A stretch of DNA of 64,000 nucleotides from Himantopus leucocephalus (taxonomy: Eukaryota > Chordata > Aves > Charadriiformes > Recurvirostridae), in contig RSEF01000002.1 of NCBI GenBank assembly GCA_003993805.1, forward strand, positions 75,856,109-75,920,108, given 5' to 3'. Made by a program: the position numbers and the translations under genes. The number at the start of each line of letters is the position of its first letter. Positions within the stretch are counted from its first letter, which is position 1. Below the pieces are notes generated by a model. That model searched no databases and was not told the origin of the DNA. It saw only the letters and a program-made list of their open reading frames with translations. Shown in pieces: positions 24,708-33,612 of the stretch.

Positions 24708-25300
24708 CATAAAATGGTTTGCAAAGGACTTTAAAGATCATCTAGTTCCAACTCCCCTGCCACAGGCAGGGACACCTCCCAGTAGACCAGGTTACCCAAA
24801 GCTCTGTCCAACCTGACCTTGAACGCTTCCAGGGATGGAGTGTTCACAACTTCTCTAGGCAACCTGTTCCAGTGTCTCACCACCCTCACAGCAAAGAATG
24901 TCTTCCTAATATCTAATCTAAATCTACCCCCTTTCAGTTATAACCATTACCCCTTGGTCCTGTCGCTGCATTCCCTGATAAAAAGTCCCTCCCCATCTTT
25001 CCTTTAGGCCCCCTTTAGGTACTGGAAGCCTGCTATAAGGTCTGCCCGGAGCCTTCTCTTCTCCAGGCTGAACAACCCCAACTCTCTCAGCCTGTCCTCA
25101 TAGGAGAGGGGCTCCAGCTCTCTGATCATCTTCACAGCCCTCCTCTGGACTTGTTCCAACAGGTCCATGTCCTTCTTATGTGGAGGGCTCCAGAGCTGGA
25201 CACAGTACTCCAGGTGGGGTCTCACCAGAGTGGAGTTAAGGGGCAGAATCACCTCCTTAATTCTGCTGGCCATGATTCTTTTGATGCAGCCCAGTATATG
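24708..25300 (-). mobile_element. CR1 LINE 3' part (ORF2 end plus 3' UTR)
   Basis: A minus-strand open frame (25273-25004) encodes the C-terminal part of CR1 ORF2: [20 protein letters not shown], then [12 protein letters not shown], then [14 protein letters not shown]. The 3' UTR follows, ending in a degenerate tail (TTTTATGA on the minus strand) at about 24708. The 5' end is truncated at about 25300, as is usual for CR1. The frame is well kept over about 90 codons, so this copy is younger than most others in the window. It lies in a CDYL intron in the same orientation as the gene. Confidence 0.92.
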
Positions 25301-25404
25301 GTATAATAGGATAAGAATACGGTATATGGATAATACAGCAACAGAAATAAAGCTGATATAAAATATTTCATTAATATAAGATTCTCATTAACAACCTTCA
25401 TTTT

Positions 25405-25809
25405 CTACTCAGTCCGTCTTTCTCCTTCCACAGAGGAATATCCCTGGGGCATCCTCTGGCCTCTTTTACAGCGAGTGCTTTGAGGCTCACAGGGGGCCTT
25501 TCGTGCACCCCCACAGGCACTAGCTGCCCTAGCGCAAGTGAGCTGAGGTGCTCCATGACCTGGAGGCAGCTGGTCTCTGTAACACCGGAGACCCTGGCTG
25601 TGATGTGGACTACAGGCACTATGGAAACGTGTATCCCTCATGACTGACAGAAAAGCGTAAGATACTGCCAAGAAACCAACAGGGAAACCCAGTGTGTGAA
25701 GCTTGATCACATGGCTCCTGTGCTTTACAGCCAGGACCAGAAAAAACAGACCAAGACCTCCCCAGCAGACACACAATAACGTGTCTCCCCAAACAGACGT
25801 CAGCTTCAT
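25405..25809 (-). other. unassigned 134-codon ORF inside CDYL intron
   Basis: An ATG-to-stop frame on the minus strand. The N-terminal part is hydrophobic (LLCVCWGGLGLFFLVLAV, a possible membrane segment at residues 11-28). The rest is rich in Cys, Arg, Gly and Pro. I recognise no domain. The local G+C is higher than in the neighbouring sequence, which alone favours long chance frames, and two other frames are also open here. A second ATG frame of 107 codons lies just upstream (26145-25822). It is probably not a gene, but could be an unrecognised repeat. Confidence 0.2.
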
Positions 25810-26601
25810 CTCTATTATAAATTATTTCCAAAACCTAAAAGCCAAGTTTAAGAATCCTTCTAAAATTCTTGGTATTCCCAATACAGCATCAGTTTTGAAT
25901 CCTAAGGTCTGGGCTTCAGATTTCCTGAACTCTGTTGAACGTGGTCTGTGAAAAAACCCTCCATGGCAGACCTGCTCACCGGCCAAGACTGACCTGGTAG
26001 GGAAGACATTTCCAGCAATCTTGCGACGGAAGATTTTTACATAACTGCTGATGATAAAGAGAATGCACTGAATCTGATTTACAAGAGTTAAGGGTGGGAC
26101 TAATACTTCTGAATTAATATATTTGTAGCAAGTTTTATGATGCATACAGAGGCCTTAATTCTTTCTTTTGTATGATACTTTAATTCCCCCTTCACCCTGA
26201 ATGTTTCTCATCACACTCATACCATCTCTTCTTTCTGCTGACTTCTCTTTCCCTTTCGTAGATAGAAAGCATGTTACTTTATCAAAATTTTCAGTATAGA
26301 TTCTGACTATATTTCCTGGAATCTGCTGTTTAAAGTCCAACTTTGTCCCGTACAGCACTGACATTGCTGTACTGCAGAGGGTCAAGGATAGTATGAAAAT
26401 AGTGGACTTTCTTTTTTTTCATTTTTGCACTGAATATTATGGAATTGTTATCACTGGAAGCTTTCAATTTAAGTATTTATATTGAAAAATGAGAGCATTC
26501 ACAAACACACATGAAAGAGTATACTAGGGAAGAGCTTCTTATGTTTTTTGTACAACTTCTAAACAAATGAGAAGTAACAACCACAAGTCTCTAAAGGACA
26601 G

Positions 26602-26637
26602 GAATGGATGGAATGGATGGATGAATGGATGGATGGC
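26602..26637 (+). repeat. GGAT/GAAT tetranucleotide microsatellite
   Basis: About nine imperfect units of GGAT and GAAT, reading GGAATGGATGGAATGGATGG and onward. Confidence 0.9.
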
Positions 26638-27239
26638 CAAATAAAAAGGGAAAGGAACAATCAGTAGTTTGAAACATGCTAAGATATTAAAGATACTCTT
26701 ATAACTGTTAAATCTATTTCAGTTACCTTTTCTGTTCTCTTCTAATAACTAAATCCAGACATCACACAGTCAGTCATTAGATCTGTTCAAACTGATGCTT
26801 TTAATATATTGAAATCTGTATTTTTATAGCAATAGATACCTACAGGGAAAAATTGGCTTTTATAATAAACAGTAATTTAGGAAAAACAAGTGTAGCTACA
26901 AGCACTTGTTTCATACTGTTACTATTCAACTTCAAATTGGAATGGGACATAGGTCTAACAGTTTTCAAAGAACACAGCATAAAAAATAATAAGCAACATA
27001 AAAATAATGTAGGTAGATTTTTAAATAGGTTTTTATTACATTTGATTCTTCTATCTAATTGGAAAGCAAGAAAAGGGATACTCAGTAACATGTGGCTTAT
27101 GTTTTCAGCAACAATGCAAAGTGTTACCTTTTTTAGCTTTTTTTTTTTTTTTTTCCAATCCAGCAATACTGTAAATCAAGTGCACGACTGAAAATAAAAT
27201 GCTTCACAGAGGTGATCTGGACCGATTATTTCTTGCCTA

Positions 27240-27730
27240 ACACACTAGTGTTAAACATCAGCAGAGACCTACAGAGTGAGGAAGTTCGACATGACTTCTT
27301 GAGAACAAGAAGTGCATGAAAGCTGAATTACTTATTTTGCATGCTAGCATGAGACTGCTAATAGCTGGTGACACAGTGCTCTGCTACGTAACGGCACTGA
27401 GCGCAGACCAGCCCATTCTCTGCTGCACTCTAATGCTGTGCTGAACGCAAGACACTGGTGGCTGGTGCTTGTGAGGCATCAGCAGGGAAGGTACGTCCTG
27501 GTATGCAGGACATAACCCTTCTGCCACCGTCAGGGTTAAGGGTGCCCATGACATGGGATTAGGTCCCGTGCCTGCTTTCTGTTCTGTGTGTGCAGGTGAA
27601 CACTGGGTTGTAACATCATGGAGCAGAGAAGCTATAAAATACTGGCTTCTCGTGAAAGGTTTTCATGAGAGAAAGAAGAAAATAAAGAACAGACAACACA
27701 GCAAAGGTAAAAAGTTTTGAAATCACTCTG
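27240..27730 (+). mobile_element. LTR-like element, possible solo LTR
   Basis: This plus-strand block is richer in G+C than its surroundings and has promoter-like order. A TATA box (GCTATAAAATAC, 27631-27642) is followed about 50 bases later by AATAAA (27681-27686), the spacing seen in short-R retroviral LTRs. A TG start near 27249 and a CA end near 27720-27745 are possible, but I could not define a target-site duplication or exact ends. No internal retroviral genes flank it. An ordinary cryptic promoter or another repeat is also possible. Confidence 0.3.
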
Positions 27731-27788
27731 GATCAATTATCACAACTGCATTGTGAAGCTGTCAGCCCCTACCCTGCAAGCTACTTAC

Positions 27789-27999
27789 AGAAGCCAGGCC
27801 CATTATCCGGGGGAATGTAAGGGATGAACATCCATCTGGACTTTGTCCAAAAGTAGTGTATGGTGTCTGAAACCATGCCTTCTCATTAGCCCAAACCACA
27901 TCACACAGAGGCAATATAGATGCTCCAAGTCCAATGGCTGGGCCATTTACTGCTACAATGATAGGCTTCTTAAACTGAATAAAAGTATTCACAAAATTC
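27789..27999 (-). CDS. CDYL: CDYL coding exon (CoA-binding core of crotonase domain)
   Basis: Acceptor ttcttcag|G AAT and donor TCT|gtaagt. It holds one base of a shared Arg codon plus 70 codons. The peptide begins NFVNTFIQFKKPIIVAVNGP. NGPAIGLGAS (27947-27918) is the crotonase N-G-x-A-x-G-x-G segment that supplies an oxyanion-hole glycine. It then reads ILPLCDVVWANEKAWFQTPY and TTFGQSPDGCSS. In active hydratases the corresponding region carries the catalytic glutamates (F..PE and later E..G..P). Here a Tyr follows the Pro, and there is PDG, as known for CDYL. CDYL binds CoA, acts as a transcriptional co-repressor, and has been reported to hydrate crotonyl-CoA and so lower histone crotonylation. 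GQSPDGCSS separates it from CDYL2. Confidence 0.97.
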
Positions 28000-30900
28000 C
28001 TGAAGAGAAACAGAAACATGCATTCACTACATATATAGAAAGAATAAAATATACCAGCCTTTGAAAACTCAGTAACAATTCATCTCCACAGTAACGTCAC
28101 TTTCAAAACCAACCTGATAACCTTCCACGATGAAGTGGTTAGCTTGGTGGATGAGGGGACAGCAGTAGATATTGTCTACCTAGACTTCAGAGTGAGGCGC
28201 TCAGCACTATCTCCCATAAGACTTTCATAGACAAGCTGTTGATGTATGAGCTGGATGAGCAAACAGTGAGGTGGACTGAAAAATGTCTGAATGGTTGGCC
28301 CAGAGCGTGGTGATCAGTGGCACAAAGTCTAGTTGGAGGCCCGTAATTAGTGTTGCACCCCAGGGGGTCAGTGCTGAGTCCAGTACTGTTCAACAGCTTC
28401 ATTCGTGATTTGGATGATGGGGCAGAGTATACCCTCAGCAAGTTTGCTGATGATCCAAAACTGGGACGGTACACTAGAGGGTCGTGCTGCCATCCACAGG
28501 GACCTCGACAGGCTGGACCTCATGAAGTTCAACAAGGGGAAGTGCAAAGTCTTGGGGAAGAACAACCCAGGCACCAATATATGCTGGAAGCCAAACAGCT
28601 GGAAAGCAGCTTGGCAGAAAAGGACCTGGGGGTCCTGGCGGACACCAAGTTGAACTTGAGCCAGCAGTGTCCCTTTGTGGCAAAGAAGGCTCATGGTATC
28701 CTGGGCTGCATTAGAAGGAGTGTTGCCAGCAGGTTGTGGGAGGTGATCCTTCCCTCTGCTCACCACTGGTGTCCAGTTATGGGGTCCCCAGTGAAAGAGA
28801 GATGTAGAGCTACTGAAGATTGTCTAGCAAAGGGCCACCAAGATGACTAAGAGACTGGAGCATCTCTCATGTGAGCAAAGACTGAGAGAGCTGGGACTGT
28901 TCAGCCTGGAAAAGAGAAAGCTTAGGGGGAACCTCATCAATGTGAATATATACCTGAAGGCAGGATGCAAAGAGGATGGAGCCAGGCTTTTTCAGTGGTG
29001 CCCAGTGACAGGACCAGAGGCAGTGGGCACAAAGTGAAATTCAGGAAGTTCCCTCTGAACATCAGGAAACATTTTCTTACTGTCAGGGTGACTGAACAGG
29101 TGGCCAGCAAGGTTGTGGACTCTCCATCCTTGGAGATATTCAAAAACCCTGTCTGGCCATGGTCCTGGGCAACCTGCTCTAAGTGACCCTGCTTGAGCAG
29201 GGGCAGGTTGAACAAGATGAACTCCAAAGGTCCTTTCCAACCTCAGCCATTCTTTGATTCTGTGAAAGCCTAGCATTTCTCCCAGCCCAAAGCAGCAGAG
29301 TAATTGGTCAGCTCTGGATTTAATGCCCCTCCTACAAGAACCAGCTGATACAGTGCTTCTGGTATATTCGCATGCCTCACAGCCCTCTCTGAGATGAGGC
29401 TGTGGTCATACCTCACCTCTGGGCACCAAAACCATGGTTACAGCCCTGCTTGGTCTTCACTGTGCTTATGTATGACATTGGTATAAGGTAGCTATCTGTA
29501 TTTTTAAGTGAAGGTATAAGGTGTATAGGTATAAATCAATACGGGCAAAACATTAATGAGTTTCCTTAAGGAGTATTTCTGGACTGCTGGGAGACAGCTT
29601 TTCTAAATAAATCAATCTGCCTTTTTAAATTATGAACAAGCCATAAACAGTAGAGCTCCGTTATCACATACCACACACCTTTAAACTTCCCCTCCTCATC
29701 TCCCTCTCTTGTTTGGTCATAATACTATGGGTGCTATGCTACTAAGATACAAATGCATATTCTTATCCTCATTATCAACACAAAAAGACAATTCATTCTA
29801 GTATCCACAAAGCATGGATGCTTACATGCTTCTCTGTTCTCAAACAGTAAATGCCTTCAAGATCTTAGGAAAAAGTAAGCATGTGTGTAAGTATGCACGC
29901 GTGAGACCAAGTAAAGACTTCTAAACCTCAAAGTCAAGGTGCAGGTATTTCTCAGTTAATAGCTACTACGTATAATGAAGGAGTTGTCCATATTTACTTC
30001 AAGTAGATGACAAATTCTAATTAGAATACAATGTACAACATACAGTTGTCAGCACCTGCAAAGCATTCCTTGGCTCTGAATGACAGATGATTTCTCATTT
30101 CAGTATTAGATGCTGAAATATAGGATTTTTATCAAAATTTTAGAAAAGGGGATTTAGTGGTAATTTTAAAGTTTGCTCTTTATCTGTATTACATGTTTTT
30201 GTATTTCTGCAAAACAGGACATTTCTACTGTATTGCATCCATCCCTAAAGGTTATCACGCTTCTTAACTCATTCTAGTGAACTGTAATAGATGAATGCAA
30301 AAAAAAATTCTGGAACCATCTTATGAAAGTCGTCATACAAACAACCCATCCAGAGATGATAATTTTAATCATGTCTGAATATTCCAGAGAACAAAGTCTA
30401 GCATATATATGAAAAATACCATTATTATATTTGAAGGGGGAGGGTTTGTAGGTGTTTTAAGTTACTTTTATCCATTTTATTAACAATAAATAAGAGGTGG
30501 CGAAACAGGCTTCTGGAAGGGCCTGAATTGAACTAGCGACAGAAGCTCAATGTTCAGAGTCTCTGTTCCCTGGCTGCATCTGAAGTCACTGCATGAGCAA
30601 CTTCTACATGGAATGACTGAAAAGTTCCTTTGAAAAAAATAACTATTATCATCTCTATGAGCCAACTGGGCCTCCAATGAAACTGGCTTTACGTGTTACA
30701 ACGCCTTTTTTAGGGACTTGAATATTGATAACGACAACAGAACATAGGTCTCTGAAGGAATATAGATACTCTCGAAGCATACAAGAGCCCAGGCCCTCAA
30801 AACCAGTGTTCAAATGATACTTATTTGTACTGTTAAAACGTGTCCCTAAGACCCATACTTTTGTCCATATATATTCCTCTAGTTTGTAGTAGTTCAGCTA

Positions 30901-31347
30901 ATTTTGTTTAAACATTAGGTTTTGTACCTAGCATTGGGATTATGTTCACTAGTATTAATCTACTCCTCTAAAATACCCATCATTTCACTGCTCTGAATGT
31001 AGTATATTAAGCTACTCATTCAACGCCCATCTTGTATTTGTGTGTTGAATTTGTTTTCCTGAAACTCTGTGGCTGTTTAAGTCTTTCAAAGTTGGTTTCA
31101 GCTGGAGGAGTATTACCATACTACCAGTTTTCACAGTTAAATTTTAGCAGTAAAAATAGCGATGCATGAAATGACAACCCAAATAGAAAGGGACGGGGAG
31201 TATAAAGAGGTGCTGCACACTATATCACATAACAGCTGAACGTCTGAGATCTTGTTGAATTGGAGGCTTTTGATATAAAAAGGTAAACCAAGCCAGACTA
31301 CATGATGAAGAATACCCGCTCAGATGACTCAAGATAACCTTACATAC
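28000..31347 (-). other. CDYL: CDYL intron with antisense CR1
   Basis: A 3.35-kb GT-AG intron (donor gtatgt at 31347, acceptor ttcag at 28000). It contains a CR1 in the opposite orientation to CDYL (28095-29275). The rest (29276-31347) is AT-rich with no recognised feature. Confidence 0.9.
28095..29275 (+). mobile_element. CR1 LINE, reverse transcriptase to 3' end
   Basis: The plus strand runs through ORF2 from a FYD..V..LVDEG-like block (28110), through GSVLSPVLFNSFIRDLDDG (28365-28425), SKFADDPKLG (28437-28466, both catalytic aspartates kept), [48 protein letters not shown] (28888-28940) and [20 protein letters not shown], to the 3' UTR and an octamer-like tail (ATTCTTTGATTCTGTGAA). Several frame changes make it non-functional. 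It is 5'-truncated and antisense to CDYL. Confidence 0.95.
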
Positions 31348-31520
31348 CTAATAGCTTCTGCCATCTTAGTGCTTTCCTTTTTTCTATCATCTGTTAAACG
31401 TCGTATAAAATAAATAAAATCAAGACCACAGCAGAAAATGCTACCAACTGCACTGAACAGCACAAGTTTACTGTCATCTGCAGCTGCTGTGTTCAGTGCA
31501 CTTTGGACTTCCTTCATTAC
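31348..31520 (-). CDS. CDYL: CDYL coding exon (start of crotonase fold)
   Basis: Acceptor ctttcag|GTA and donor AG|gtatgt. It holds 57 codons plus two bases of an Arg codon completed by the next exon. The peptide reads VMKEVQSALNTAAADDSKLV then LFSAVGSIFCCGLDFIYF. SAVGSIFCCGLD (31454-31419) is the beta-strand/loop where enzymes of this fold have 'G..FCAG.D', the first oxyanion-hole region. The exon ends in RRLTDDRKKESTKMAEAIR. There are no stops or shifts. Confidence 0.97.
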
Positions 31521-32094
31521 CTGAAAGAGAAAGTATATAAAAAAAATTCATTAGAATCTTTTTATTACATCATTAAAAAGTAGCATACTGTTCTCCTCCC
31601 CTCTTCCCCCATGAGATCTCAGTCTTCGACATCTTTAATTTTTCCTTAGGATCCACTCAACCATCATATTAGAAAAATTAACTTTTTTCATTATCCCAAA
31701 ATAAGAAAGTTAAAAAAGAGAAAGTATTAGAAGCTTTGCATTTCAAAAAAGTAATTAGACTAAGATAATGAAATCATTAGGAAAAGATCTATTAGATGTT
31801 ATCTGTAACTAAAGCACTCGTTCAGCGTTTCTGTAATTTGGACAGCAGATGGCACATGCAACTAGTTCAGAAAAAAAGAACCTTAATTCAGGCTAAAGCT
31901 TGTTTCAAGTTGCACTTCATAAATTGCCACGTCTTATAAGAGACAGTACATCTAAAAGTTCAGATAACGTAATTAAAACTCAACTGAATTACACTTAAAG
32001 TCAGTTTTATGTGTAACATCTTGTGAGCAACAACCTGAGACTTAGAATTCCGTCAGCACCCTTCCCCCCACAACCAAATCAGAATTATTCTGAC
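31521..32094 (-). other. CDYL: CDYL intron, short
   Basis: 574 bases. The acceptor is tctctttcag. The donor reads GAG|gtcaga, where position +3 is C and the +4 to +6 match is poor. That is weak for a vertebrate 5' splice site. No repeat was recognised. Confidence 0.9.
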
Positions 32095-32351
32095 CTCTGG
32101 ATTTAGTGAATTATTTTCAGATGATTTTGTTGATAGCAAAATGTGTGTGAATCCATCTTGTTTCCTGACAACAATGTCTCTGTACCGGTACGCACTCTCC
32201 GTTTGTCTCACGCTGAAACGTAGCCTTTTATCAAAAGGTTGATCTCTCCTGTCATCAATAAACCTTCGTTTACTGGCTGTCACTCCTGTTACAGATGTCT
32301 GTATGTTGGTTGTACCATTGGCTGCTAATGCTTCCATGAAGGTGGATGTAC
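32095..32351 (-). CDS. CDYL: CDYL coding exon (linker before crotonase domain)
   Basis: Acceptor tatttctag|GT, completing a Gly codon begun in the upstream exon, then 85 codons to GAG|gtcaga. The peptide starts TSTFMEALAANGTTNIQTSV and continues VTGVTASKRRFIDDRRDQPF, DKRLRFSVRQTES, YRYRDIVVRKQDGFTHILLS and TKSSENNSLNPE. It has a basic cluster (KRR..DDRR....DKRLR) of nuclear-localisation type. The YRYRDIVVRKQDGFTHILL part forms the first strand of the crotonase domain. An ATG lies in frame 22 bases above the exon (32373-32371), and MEAL inside the exon offers a second start like that of the short human isoform lacking the chromodomain. Confidence 0.96.
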
Positions 32352-33540
32352 CTAGAAATAGTTTAAATAACATTCTATTAATTACATTTTATTAGCTCAG
32401 CAGTTTCAAAATCCCAGTTGGCATGAAAACACGCAAGTCATATTAAGAACACACAGTAAATACGAAACTCAGTTCCCTGGAAGTTACTGAAATGTTACAC
32501 TGTGCAGAGAGCAAAATTAAAGTGACAAAGGGATCCAACAAATTCATTTTACATTTGTGAGAAAATACATTTGAAACAAGTCAATCATCATATACTTATT
32601 TTTAGAAGGAAGGGAAAGGTTTATTTAACTTTCCTAATACCAATGCACTTCAGTAGGTTAATGCTCTGCTTTCTCCCTTTCCAACATCTTTAAGTTGTCT
32701 AATAGCATCAAGATTGCAAAGAGAAAGCAGAAGCCTATTGTTTCAAATGTCACCAGTAGTTACTACACGGAAGAAAACGACACCTACAATAAGCCAAATA
32801 AAGAACTTGATTGACAAGATCATATAAAGCACAATAGTCTTCCAAGGAAAATGGAAATGAAGAAATACAGACTACACTGCTATGAGATGGAAACAAGACC
32901 CATGCAGTGACTGATATTTTAATGGATTCATAGACAATGAGATAGTTCTCAAGTCTAAACAATTTTTGCTATTAGAATTGGCAAATAGAGCATTGTGTCT
33001 CTCTGGTCTTGTTCCCAGTTACTTAAATAGACAGAATATGAAGGCACACAAGTAAACAGGTCATTCCTCATGCAACAAGAGGGACAGATTTTTCTATACT
33101 CCACATTAGAAACTAATACCAAATAATTCACATTCATAAGAGAAGATAAGAACATTTTGATCTATAATCCATCTGTATGTTAAAGTCTCCATGTAAAATC
33201 TTAATGAAATTTGTCAGATTAAATAATGGAGTATGTGTAGGGGGAGGGGACAGTAGGGTCAATGTTCGAAAAACGTGTTACAGGCCAAGATAGGAAAGTT
33301 TTAAAAGCCTTTTCCTGAAAACTAAGGTCTGAGACTTTGCTAAAATCTACTGGAAATCCACAGGCCTTATCTCACAAATGGGTACCTTCAGAATATCGTG
33401 CATATGATGTCTCAAAAAGTACAGTTAAACCACGTATAAAGAAGTTGTTAATTAAATGCCATTGATAGATTTGGCTTAATTTGTCATTATCTTTCTGAAG
33501 AAGCTATATTTTTAAAGTTCTAATAATATGCAATGTTATG

Positions 33541-33612
33541 TGTGGGGTGTTGTTTTTTTTTGTTTTGGGTTCTTTTTGTTTGTTTGTTTTTGTTTGGGTT
33601 TTTTTTTTAAAA
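33541..33612. repeat. GTTT-rich low-complexity tract
   Basis: A T-rich tract with repeated GTTT and GTTTT units (TTTGTTTGTTTGTTTTTG), ending in a T run. Confidence 0.85.

Larger units (their letters stand above)
22363..27788 (-). other. CDYL: CDYL intron between crotonase exons
   Basis: A 5.4-kb GT-AG intron (donor gtaagt at 27788). It contains a MIR-like relic (23680-23785), two N-marked A runs (23414, 23794), a CR1 with a doubled 3' end (24629-25300), an unassigned 134-codon ORF (25405-25809), a GGAT-type microsatellite and an LTR-like stretch next to the donor. Confidence 0.9.

Noticed and set aside
27843..28064. plus-strand open frame over the CDYL exon at 27789-27999
   Set aside because: Antisense shadow of the conserved CDYL coding exon.
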